From the IMG/VR virus record IMGVR_UViG_3300025646_000314, positions 1-25,985 of that record: a stretch of 25,985 bases of DNA; one strand, written 5' to 3'. A program made the translations under genes and the position numbers. The notes beneath the pieces were generated by a model. It was not told the DNA's origin. It ran no database searches and was given only the letters and a program-made list of their open reading frames with translations. Shown piece after piece: positions 19,394 to 25,985 of the stretch. Each line of letters begins with the position of its first letter. Position 1 is the first letter of the stretch. The stretch comes from a virus.

Positions 19394-20994
19394 TGCCTTA
19401 TATTCCAACAGCAGAACAAGAAGAAGTTAATTATTCTAATAGCGATCCTAAAGTAATTTCATTCTTAAAAAAATTTAAAGAAGCTGAACACATCTTTGAC
19501 CATTGGAAAGATAAATACGAAGAAGCATACGAATATACTATGCCTCAAAGAGAATCATTTTATGAAGAAACGATTGGGGAAAGAAGAACTGATAAGATCT
19601 TTGATGAAACAGCAGTCGTAGGTATTCAAGAATTTGCTTCTCGTTTACAAGCTGGAATGGTTCCAACTTATGGTCGTTGGGCTAGCTTACAATCAGGTAC
19701 AGAAATACCAGTAGATGCTAAGCCACAAGTAGACGAACAGTTAGATGCTATTACAGAATATATATTTGAAGTATTAGGTGGATCTAATTTTAATCAAGAA
19801 GTCCATGAAGCATTTATGGATCTTGCTATTGGTACAGCAGTATTATTAGTAGAAGAAGGAGATAGTATTAATCCTATTAACTTCCAAGCAGTACCTTTAC
19901 CAAGAGTGGTTTTAAATAATGGTCCAGATCAAAAAATAGATCAAATCTTCAGAACAAGAACAATGAGATATGATAGAGTTCTTGTTACCTATCCTAAAGC
20001 TATCTTATCACCAGAGATGATGAGAAAGATGGAAGAAAACCCAGCTGCAAAAGTTAAAATTGTAGAAGGTGTTTATCGTTTATACGACAAACCTAATGAA
20101 GAAAGATATAAATACTGTGTTGTTTGTATGAATCACAAAGAAATGATTTATGAAAAAGAACTAAGTGGTATTGGTTCTAATCCTTACATTGTGTTTAGAT
20201 GGAATAAAGCATCAGGAGAAGTTTATGGTCGTGGTCCAATATTCAATGCTATGGCTGCTATTAAAACTACAAACCTAACAGTAGAATTAATTTTACAAAA
20301 TGCTCAAATGAGTATCTCAGGTATTTATACTTTTGAAGATGATGGTGTTATTAATCCTGATAATATTAGTTTAGTACCGGGAAGTCTTATCCCTGTAGCT
20401 CCTAATAGTAGAGGTTTACAAGCATTACCAGCTGCTGGTAGATTTGATGTTGCTCAATTAATATTAGGTGATATGAGAAACAATATTAAGAAAGCTCTTT
20501 ACATGGAAAGTTTAGGTAGACCTGAAGGAACACCTATGTCAGCCACAGAAGTAGCTGAAAGAATGGCAGATCTATCTAGACAGATAGGATCGTCATTTGG
20601 AAGATTGCAATCTGAGTTTGTCAATCCGTTATTAAGACGAGTTATTCGTTTATTAATTAAACAAGGTAAAATAGAAATTCCAAAAGTTAATGGTAGAGAA
20701 GTTAAAATAGTAGCGACTTCACCATTATCTCAAGCACAGCATCAACAAGATGTAGCTGATGTTATGAGATTTTCTGAAATCTTAGGTCAAACATTTGGAC
20801 CACAAATGCTGAATATGGTTATTAAACAAGATGAAGTAGCTAGATATTTAGCTGATAAAATGGGATTACCAGAAAAACTAATAAGAGATCCAGCAGAACA
20901 ACAACAAATAGTAAATCAGTTGCAATCTATGCAACAAGGAGCTAATATGGCTCCAAATGAGTTGGGAAACCCTGAAGAACAAGGTCCAATCTAA
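19393..20994 (+). CDS. Portal protein (head-tail connector, T7 type)
   Basis: 533 residues, the usual size of the T7-like head-to-tail connector. Diagnostic segments: YEYTMPQRESFYEE near residue 50, GERRTDKIFDETAVVGIQEF, then ASRLQAGMVPTYGRWASLQS, and GEVYGRGPIFNAMAAIKTTN in the middle. PEGTPMSATEVAERMADLSR leads into the C-terminal helices. Twelve copies form the ring through which DNA enters and leaves and to which the tail attaches. ATG overlaps the preceding TAA. Met/Gln-rich C-terminus. Confidence 0.95.
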   Translation: MPYIPTAEQEEVNYSNSDPKVISFLKKFKEAEHIFDHWKDKYEEAYEYTMPQRESFYEETIGERRTDKIFDETAVVGIQEFASRLQAGMVPTYGRWASLQSGTEIPVDAKPQVDEQLDAITEYIFEVLGGSNFNQEVHEAFMDLAIGTAVLLVEEGDSINPINFQAVPLPRVVLNNGPDQKIDQIFRTRTMRYDRVLVTYPKAILSPEMMRKMEENPAAKVKIVEGVYRLYDKPNEERYKYCVVCMNHKEMIYEKELSGIGSNPYIVFRWNKASGEVYGRGPIFNAMAAIKTTNLTVELILQNAQMSISGIYTFEDDGVINPDNISLVPGSLIPVAPNSRGLQALPAAGRFDVAQLILGDMRNNIKKALYMESLGRPEGTPMSATEVAERMADLSRQIGSSFGRLQSEFVNPLLRRVIRLLIKQGKIEIPKVNGREVKIVATSPLSQAQHQQDVADVMRFSEILGQTFGPQMLNMVIKQDEVARYLADKMGLPEKLIRDPAEQQQIVNQLQSMQQGANMAPNELGNPEEQGPI

Positions 20995-21202
20995 ACAAGA
21001 TTTAGAAATAGACCACATATTCGCTTCCGTATTTAATCAGCCAAATGGCAAAAAGGTAATCGAATATTTAGAATCATTAACTGTAAAATCTGTTGTATCT
21101 CCTCAAAGTTCCAGTAGTATGTTATGGCACTTAGAAGGACAAAGATATTTGGTTAATTTAATCAAATTAAAAATAAATAAAGGAATAAAAAAAGATGAGT
21201 GA
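20957..21202 (+). CDS. Small Bbp19-like protein between portal and scaffold
   Basis: 81 residues overlapping the portal end by 38 nt. HIFASVFNQPNGKKVIEYLE followed by SLTVKSV and LWHLEGQRYLVNLIKLKI matches the small phage family that I recall as Bbp19-like (FxxxFxxPxGxxVLxxL, then HxEGQRxLV). A role is not established. It lies where podoviruses often keep a small protein next to the portal. Overlaps the scaffold start by 8 nt. Confidence 0.72.
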   Translation: MSWETLKNKVQSKQDLEIDHIFASVFNQPNGKKVIEYLESLTVKSVVSPQSSSSMLWHLEGQRYLVNLIKLKINKGIKKDE

Positions 21203-21950
21203 AGAACAAGTACAAGATCAAGTAGATAATACTCAAGTAGAAGCTACTGAAGAAGTATCAGATATACCTGAGTATATACCTAGTAAATTTTGGAATACAG
21301 AAACCAAAGAGGTTAATGTTGAAGATTTAGGTGCTTCTTATAAAGCATTAGAAAAAAAACTAGGAATGAGGACAGATGAGCTTTCTAAACAAATTAGATC
21401 AGATATAGAAGCTGAGTTATCTGGTAAAGCACCAGAGCAATATGAAATTAATCCACCTGAATTACCAGATGGTGTTAATTTAGATATTGATCCAGAAATG
21501 CCATTATTACAATGGTGGGCTGATACTGCAAAAAAAAGAGGTTTAAGCCAAGATGAATTTGATGCTGGTATTAGAGCATTTGTAGAAAATGAAGTTAATG
21601 CTTTACCTAATATAGAAAATGAAAAACAATTATTAGGAGATAATGCAAATGAAAGAATACAATCAGCTGATTTATGGGCTAAGAAAAATCTAAGTCCAGA
21701 ATCTTATGATGCAGTTGCTAGATTAGCATCTACTGCTGAAGGTGTTAGGGTTATAGAAGAAATTATGTCTTTAAACAAAGATGCTCCTATTCCTAATACT
21801 GAAACAAAAATAGATGTTAGTCCTGATCCATTAGATCTAAAAGCTATGATGAAAGATCCTAGATATTGGAAAGATGGAGAAAAAGATCCAGCCTATATTA
21901 GGAAAGTAACTGATCTTTATGAAAAATATTATAACAAAAAATCGGCTTAA
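21195..21950 (+). CDS. Scaffolding / capsid assembly protein
   Basis: 251 residues with a very acidic N-terminus (MSEEQVQDQVDNTQVEATEE). DIPEYIPSKFWNTETKEVNV, then a LGASYKALEKKLG helix as seen in many T7-like capsid assembly proteins, QYEINPPELPDG and a C-terminal MMKDPRYWKDGEKDPAYIRK. Scaffold proteins guide procapsid assembly and leave before packaging. The C-terminal DPRYW..DP segment probably binds the capsid protein. Located directly before the capsid gene with an AAGGA ribosome site. Confidence 0.85.
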   Translation: MSEEQVQDQVDNTQVEATEEVSDIPEYIPSKFWNTETKEVNVEDLGASYKALEKKLGMRTDELSKQIRSDIEAELSGKAPEQYEINPPELPDGVNLDIDPEMPLLQWWADTAKKRGLSQDEFDAGIRAFVENEVNALPNIENEKQLLGDNANERIQSADLWAKKNLSPESYDAVARLASTAEGVRVIEEIMSLNKDAPIPNTETKIDVSPDPLDLKAMMKDPRYWKDGEKDPAYIRKVTDLYEKYYNKKSA

Positions 21951-22170
21951 AAAAGTCCAAATATACTGGAGAGATGCAATCAGTCATGCTGAATGGCTCT
22001 CTCCAGATGATGCAAAAAAATTTAAACCAGCAATAAACTATACAGAAGGATTCTTATTAGAAAAAAACAAAGATTCTACCATAGTCTTTATGTCCTGTAA
22101 TGACACAGATATTGGTGATACTACAGTAATTCCTACAGAAAATATTAAATCTATCAAATTTGTGCGTTGA
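21919..22170 (+). CDS. Small phage protein between scaffold and capsid, unknown function
   Basis: 83 residues overlapping the scaffold end by 32 nt. YWRDAISHAEWLSPDDAKKF and KPAINYTEGFLLEKN, then DIGDTTVIPTENIKSIKFV match small proteins found near phage head genes (W...A.WL, then a GxxGDVTVIPxxxI end). These are beta-rich and may be SH3-like. No function known. The start is likely but no strong ribosome site is seen. Confidence 0.7.
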   Translation: MKNIITKNRLKKVQIYWRDAISHAEWLSPDDAKKFKPAINYTEGFLLEKNKDSTIVFMSCNDTDIGDTTVIPTENIKSIKFVR

Positions 22171-22233
22171 TTTTTTAATTAAACTATGCCAGTGCTATAA
22201 AAAAGACCTCGCATAGCTTTACGATATGCCTGT

Positions 22234-22261
22234 TTGACAGATAACATATCAGCCCTATCGA
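22234..22261 (+). promoter_or_regulatory. Candidate sigma-70 promoter for the major capsid gene
   Basis: TTGACA (22234-22239), 16-nt spacer and TATCGA (22256-22261), in the 131-nt gap before the capsid gene. A better -10 (GATAAT, 22262-22267) is 22 nt away. Extra expression of the capsid gene is expected, but the match is modest. Confidence 0.35.
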
Positions 22262-22301
22262 GATAATCTTGATATAAACAAACGAACAAAGGAGATAAAT
22301 T

Positions 22302-23147
22302 ATGAGTTCGAGCATAAACAATGCTTTTATTACCCAGTTTGAAGCTGAGGTACATATGGCATACCAAAGAATGGGTGCTAAGCTAAAAAATCTTGTTCGT
22401 GTAGTTAATGGTGTATCAGGCGAATCTGTTAAGTTCCAAAAAGTAGGAACAGGTGAGGCAACATCTAAAGCAAGACATGCTGAGGTTGTAGCTATGAATA
22501 TTTCTCACACTAACGTAACAGCTACTCTCGCTGATTTCTATGCATCTGACTATGTGGATAGATTAGACGAGCTTAAAACCAATATTGACGAAAGACAAGT
22601 AATTGCTAATAACGCAGCTTACGCTCTTGGAAGAAAAACTGACTCAATCATTACAACTGCTATGGCATCTGCAACTACACTAGCAAACAACGCTGGTGCA
22701 CAGGGTGGTACAGTAGCAACTGATCTTAACATTGATAAGTTTAAAGAGATGCAAGCTCTATTTGGATCAAATGATGTTCCAGATGATAACCAAAGATATT
22801 GGGCTATTGGTCCAAATCAATGGTCTGACTTATTAGCTGACGATCAGTGGACTAGACTAGAGTACATTGGTTCAGGAGAACTACCTTTCTCTGGCATGAA
22901 TTATACTGCTAAGAGATTCTTAGGTTTCTTAACCTTCGTACATTCTGGACTAGATACATCTGGTTCAACAGATAGACATACAATCGCATGGCACAAATCA
23001 TCAATGGGCTTAGGCGTTGGATCTGAAGTAAGAACTGAAGTAAACTACATTCCTGAGAAAGTAGCTCACTTAATGACATCTTACTTATCAATGGGTTCAG
23101 TGCTTATTGACACCAATGGTATTAGAGTGCAGAAGTGTGCAGAGTAA
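22302..23147 (+). CDS. Major capsid protein
   Basis: 281 residues. Opens with MSSSINNAFITQFEAEVHMA, then VNGVSGESVKFQKVGTGEAT, NVTATLADFYASDYVDRLDE, IANNAAYALGRKTDSIITTA, and DDNQRYWAIGPNQWSDLLAD in the middle. This series is typical of HK97-fold capsids of marine podoviruses. The C-terminus SYLSMGSVLIDTNGIRVQKC is also usual. A strong AAAGGAG 7 nt before the ATG and codons richer in C and G than the neighbours suggest high expression. Forms the icosahedral shell. Follows the scaffold gene and precedes a probable decoration protein. Confidence 0.93.
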   Translation: MSSSINNAFITQFEAEVHMAYQRMGAKLKNLVRVVNGVSGESVKFQKVGTGEATSKARHAEVVAMNISHTNVTATLADFYASDYVDRLDELKTNIDERQVIANNAAYALGRKTDSIITTAMASATTLANNAGAQGGTVATDLNIDKFKEMQALFGSNDVPDDNQRYWAIGPNQWSDLLADDQWTRLEYIGSGELPFSGMNYTAKRFLGFLTFVHSGLDTSGSTDRHTIAWHKSSMGLGVGSEVRTEVNYIPEKVAHLMTSYLSMGSVLIDTNGIRVQKCAE

Positions 23148-23158
23148 GGAGATAAACT

Positions 23159-23413
23159 ATGGCTTATGAAACATCAAATCCAATTAAAAAAATTGGTCAA
23201 GCTGGAGATTCTAACTCCTTATGGTTCTACACAGATGATGATGCGATTGCAGCAATCGCTGCATCTGGTTATTTTAATTCGGCTACTAAGGAACTTAAAG
23301 AGAATGATATCATTCTTTGTGTAGGTTCTAACGGTGGTACACAGACTGTAGATATCTTAGTGGTATCTTCTGCTTCGGGTGCTGCTACTGTTACAGTAGT
23401 AAACGGATCATAA
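23159..23413 (+). CDS. Probable capsid decoration / head fibre protein
   Basis: 84 residues. MAYETSNPIKKIGQAGDSNS, then LWFYTDDDAIAAIAASGYFN and a repeated beta pattern VDILVVSSASGAATVTVV. The series W-x-Y-x(T/S)xDxxxxIxxxGYF is seen in small proteins coded right after podovirus capsid genes, thought to decorate the capsid. It shares the strong AAGGAG ribosome site of the capsid gene, and both lie ahead of a terminator (23420-23440), consistent with joint high expression. Confidence 0.78.
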   Translation: MAYETSNPIKKIGQAGDSNSLWFYTDDDAIAAIAASGYFNSATKELKENDIILCVGSNGGTQTVDILVVSSASGAATVTVVNGS

Positions 23414-23419
23414 TAGAAT

Positions 23420-23440
23420 GGGGGGTTAATACCCCCCTTC
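23420..23440 (+). terminator. G6/C6 hairpin after the capsid genes
   Basis: GGGGGGT (23420-23426), loop TAAT and ACCCCCC (23431-23437), followed by TTCTTAC. The stem is strong but the T tract is poor, so it probably gives partial termination after the capsid and decoration genes. Confidence 0.6.
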
Positions 23441-23457
23441 TTACATAGGAGTTTATT

Positions 23458-24372
23458 ATGGCAATAGGAAAAACATTTAGTAAAGTAGCACAAAAAGCTG
23501 GCAAGTTTCTTAAAGATAAAGGTAAACAAGCTATTAGAGTATCAAGAGAAGCTGCATCCAAAACAAAACCAACATTAGCAAAAGCTAAAGACGTTACCAC
23601 TAAAGCAACTACTCAAATTAAGTTAGGTGCAAAAAAAGCTAAAGATGTTTATGAAAGTGGTGTAAAAGAAGAAACTATAAGTTCTTTAAAAGGAAAGGCT
23701 AAAAGAGCAACAACTAAAGTTAAAGAAAAAGTACAGCCAGTAGTAGAAAAAACAAAAGAGGCTGCATCAAAAGTTAAAGAGAAAGCTCAGCCAATTATAA
23801 ATCGTGTTAAAGACAAAGTAACAGCAAAAACATCTACATTAAAAAACAAAGCAAGAAGATCATTTATTAATGATACGCAAGTAGATGATTTTGGTGGTGG
23901 AAATATGGCTGATATGTTTGGAATACCTAAATCAGGACAAGGTGGAACATTTCAAAATGATATTCTTGGAGGATTCATAAAAGCTAAAGGAGCTGTAAAA
24001 GCAAGACCAAAAACAACTGCTGCTGCAATACTTGGTGCTGGTGCATTAACAGCTTCTATTATGACATCTAATAATAATCCTAAATCTGATTATGAAATGA
24101 AAAGATCAGGTGATGGTTTCCAATTAAAGTTTAATGATGAAGGTAAGAATAAAATCTTAACTGGTAAAGCATTAAGTCAAAAACAAGTAGATGAAGTAAG
24201 ATCTATTATTGCTTTTATGGAATCTATTATTGTATCTGATAATCCTAAAGCTAGACAAAAAGAGTTTATTGCCGCTATGGATCAATTATCAGGATATGGA
24301 GTTAATAGTGTTGTTGGTAAGAATCTAATGATTAACATGCCACAATCATTTGCTAACCCTAGAAACTGGTAA
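23458..24372 (+). CDS. Lys/Ala-rich virion protein with one hydrophobic segment
   Basis: 304 residues in three parts. Residues 1-135 are Lys/Ala-rich with heptad- or 11-mer-like repeats (TTKVKEKVQPVVEKTKEAAS followed by KVKEKAQPIINRVKDKV). They resemble amphipathic or histone/LEA-like segments. Residues 186-203 form a hydrophobic segment (TTAAAILGAGALTASIM). The C-terminal ~100 are ordered (LTGKALSQKQVDEVRSIIAF). Position between capsid and tail tube genes suggests an internal or ejected virion protein that contacts DNA or host membrane (inference). No family recognised. Confidence 0.68.
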   Translation: MAIGKTFSKVAQKAGKFLKDKGKQAIRVSREAASKTKPTLAKAKDVTTKATTQIKLGAKKAKDVYESGVKEETISSLKGKAKRATTKVKEKVQPVVEKTKEAASKVKEKAQPIINRVKDKVTAKTSTLKNKARRSFINDTQVDDFGGGNMADMFGIPKSGQGGTFQNDILGGFIKAKGAVKARPKTTAAAILGAGALTASIMTSNNNPKSDYEMKRSGDGFQLKFNDEGKNKILTGKALSQKQVDEVRSIIAFMESIIVSDNPKARQKEFIAAMDQLSGYGVNSVVGKNLMINMPQSFANPRNW

Positions 24373-24575
24373 TGGCTGAGAAGTGGATTCAAAAAGCAAT
24401 TAAGAAAAAAGGTGCTTTAAGAGCCACTGCTAAACGTATGGGCTTACTCAAATCAGGAGAAACCCTATCACAAAAAGACCTATCAACCATGAAAAAGAAG
24501 GCTGTCAAAGGTAATAATACATTACTCAAAAAAAGAGTGGCTTTGGCTAAGACCTTAAAGAAAATGAGAAAATAA
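24372..24575 (+). CDS. Small basic conserved phage protein
   Basis: 67 residues, starting MAEKWIQKAIKKKGALRATA, then KRMGLLKSGETLSQKDLSTM and a basic end KRVALAKTLKKMRK. The start MAEKWIQ(K)AI(K)KPGALR and end LAxTLxKMR(K) are widespread in small proteins near the tail tube genes of marine podoviruses. Role unknown, probably in the virion. One-base overlaps on both sides. Confidence 0.8.
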   Translation: MAEKWIQKAIKKKGALRATAKRMGLLKSGETLSQKDLSTMKKKAVKGNNTLLKKRVALAKTLKKMRK

Positions 24576-25183
24576 TGGCAACAACCAAAATAGATATTGT
24601 TAATAGAGCATTAGTATTAGTAGGAGCAAATAAGATATCATCCTTTAGTGATAATTCTACAGAAGCAACTGTAGCAGATGAAATTTATGAGGAGTTCCTA
24701 GAATCTATCTTAACAAGATCTCATTGGGATTTTGCTACTGAGCAACAACAATTATCTTTATTAGCTTCTGCACCAACAGGAAGATATGAGTATGCTTATC
24801 AGATGCCTACAAACCCAGCTGTTATTCATGTTCAGACAGTAACTGTTAATGATTTTCCTATTCCTTACGAGAGATATGGTAATAAGATATTTGTTAATGG
24901 ATATGGCTCTAATAATGTCTTAGTTATGGATTATATCTTTAGACCTGATGAAAGTACCTTTCCCCCTTATTTTAGACATGCTCTAGTATTTAAATTAGCT
25001 TCAGCCTTTGCTGGATCTATTGCTAGAGATGCTGCTTTAGTTAATCAGTTTGATGCTTTAGCAGAAAGACATTTACTCATTGGTAGAAACACTGAGAGTA
25101 AAGAAACAACAAGTAATAGACTTAATACAGATAAGTTCCTTACAAATCGCTGGAGTACACGAAGTGGTAAGATTGGATCGTAA
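24575..25183 (+). CDS. Tail tubular protein A
   Basis: 202 residues. Opens MATTKIDIVNRALVLVGANK, followed by ISSFSDNSTEATVADEIYEE and LESILTRSHWDFATEQQQLS. Then YAYQMPTNPAVIHVQTV, VMDYIFRPDESTFPPYFRHA and LVFKLASAFAGSIARDA. All are standard for T7 gp11-like gatekeeper proteins that link portal and nozzle. Normal length. Overlaps its neighbours by one base on both sides. Confidence 0.93.
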   Translation: MATTKIDIVNRALVLVGANKISSFSDNSTEATVADEIYEEFLESILTRSHWDFATEQQQLSLLASAPTGRYEYAYQMPTNPAVIHVQTVTVNDFPIPYERYGNKIFVNGYGSNNVLVMDYIFRPDESTFPPYFRHALVFKLASAFAGSIARDAALVNQFDALAERHLLIGRNTESKETTSNRLNTDKFLTNRWSTRSGKIGS

Positions 25184-25985
25184 TGCCCAGAAAAGTAAGA
25201 CAAGTTTATACCAACTTCTCAGCTGGTGAATTAAATCCTTTATTAAATTCTAGAACAGATGCTCAATCATATTTTGAGGGAGCAAAACAATGTCGTAACT
25301 GGTTTCTTTTAGATGAAGGTGGTCTAATGCGTAGACCAGCTACTAGCTATCAAGCAACTTTAGTCGGAAAGACTAGACTGATGCCTTTTATCTTTTCTGA
25401 AGATGAAGTGGCTATCTTTGCATTATCTAATGGAAGATTAGATGTTTATGGATCAGATGGATCTGTTATTCAATCAAATATTACCTCAGGAGTAAACTGG
25501 ACTGAAGCTCAGTTATTTGAATTAAACTTTGCTCAGTTTGGAGATACTATATTCTTAACACACAGAGATAATCCTATATTAGAGATAAAAAGAACTAGTG
25601 CTACTTCTTTTACAGTTTCAGCTTTTCAATTTGAAATAGATGAAGATATTGTTGTATCAGGAGCATATAAAACACATACGCCTTTTTACAAGTATGAAGA
25701 TGCTAGTGTTACTATTACTTTATCTACTGGTGCAACTGGTACTGGTAGAACAATTACAGCATCATCTCCTATTTGGACCACAGATTATATAAATCACTAT
25801 ATTAAAGTAGACGGATCACAAATTAAAATTACTGGATATACTTCTAGTACAGTAGTTGATGGAACTATTATAGAAACTGTAGCTGCTGGTGCTGGTCCTC
25901 ATAATGATTGGGAAGAAGAATTAATATCTTCTCCAAGAGGTTATCCTCAAGCTGTATCATTCCATGATAATAGATTATGGTTTGG
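25183..25985 (+). CDS. Tail tubular protein B (nozzle), 3' end outside window
   Basis: The ATG at 25183 overlaps the TAA of tail tubular A. The frame stays open to the right edge (267 codons and 2 bases). It starts MPRKVRQVYTNFSAGELNPL followed by LNSRTDAQSYFEGAKQCRNW, then GGLMRRPATSYQATLVG and, near the edge, ISSPRGYPQAVSFHDNRLWF. These segments (FSAGELxPLL..R.D...Y..GA..C.N, GGxxRRPGT-like, GYPxAVxFHxxRLxF) identify the T7 gp12-like nozzle family. A CDS start is certain, the end lies beyond the window. Confidence 0.92.
   Translation, partial: MPRKVRQVYTNFSAGELNPLLNSRTDAQSYFEGAKQCRNWFLLDEGGLMRRPATSYQATLVGKTRLMPFIFSEDEVAIFALSNGRLDVYGSDGSVIQSNITSGVNWTEAQLFELNFAQFGDTIFLTHRDNPILEIKRTSATSFTVSAFQFEIDEDIVVSGAYKTHTPFYKYEDASVTITLSTGATGTGRTITASSPIWTTDYINHYIKVDGSQIKITGYTSSTVVDGTIIETVAAGAGPHNDWEEELISSPRGYPQAVSFHDNRLWF

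Noticed and set aside
22179-22367. 62-codon - strand frame before the capsid gene.
   Set aside because: Overlaps the capsid start and its ribosome site antisense, has no ribosome site of its own and no pattern.

Overview
The window looks like part of the genome of a tailed phage with a short-tail (podovirus, T7-like) virion, probably infecting a low-GC marine bacterium. The evidence for this is a T7-type portal, tail tubular A and B proteins, a large terminase, an AT-rich composition of about one third GC outside one island, and many small genes of types shared with marine cyanophages and pelagiphages. No RNA polymerase, DNA polymerase, integrase or tRNA gene is visible. This layout resembles HTVC010P-type pelagiphages, but that comparison is from memory and was not checked.

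Layout. (1) Positions 1-6308, + strand: the end of a large tail fibre gene (its 5' end is outside the window), a second tail fibre gene, then a chain of small overlapping genes with several membrane proteins, a calcineurin-like phosphoesterase and a GTA-type three-helix holin. This is the late fibre and lysis end. No endolysin is recognised in it. (2) 6309-6779: noncoding, dense in potential stem-loops, at the meeting point of convergent transcription. (3) 6780-13758, - strand: the presumed early operon of 21 tightly packed genes, mostly with GAAAGGA or AAGGAG ribosome sites. It includes SSB, a Rad52/Sak-like annealing protein, a YqaJ/lambda-Exo-like nuclease, a winged-helix protein, an XRE-type HTH protein and a DUF932-like protein. 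(4) 13759-14337: a divergent control region of about 47% GC, with an AGCGA-repeat hairpin, a C6/G6 hairpin and a long segmented inverted repeat. (5) 14338-25985, + strand: small terminase, small basic proteins, Hjc-like nuclease, large terminase, portal, scaffold, major capsid, decoration protein, tail tube A and the start of tail tube B. A 52-codon gene on the opposite strand, with its own terminator, interrupts this region at 15035-15193.

How it works together. SSB, annealing protein and exonuclease form a phage recombination module that may replace a dedicated replication machine or help make concatemers for the terminase. Late genes are probably read by host sigma-70 RNA polymerase, since TTGACA-like boxes sit in the main + strand gaps. 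Because the fibre and lysis genes lie left of the early operon and the head and tail genes right of it, the window probably comes from a circular or permuted molecule. The missing part would hold the rest of the tail nozzle, internal virion proteins and the fibre N-terminus.

Seven genes shorter than 60 codons were found by reading the sequence directly: 5797-5910, 12338-12511, 12483-12656, 15035-15193, 15402-15521, 15511-15645 and the trimmed 5709-5849.
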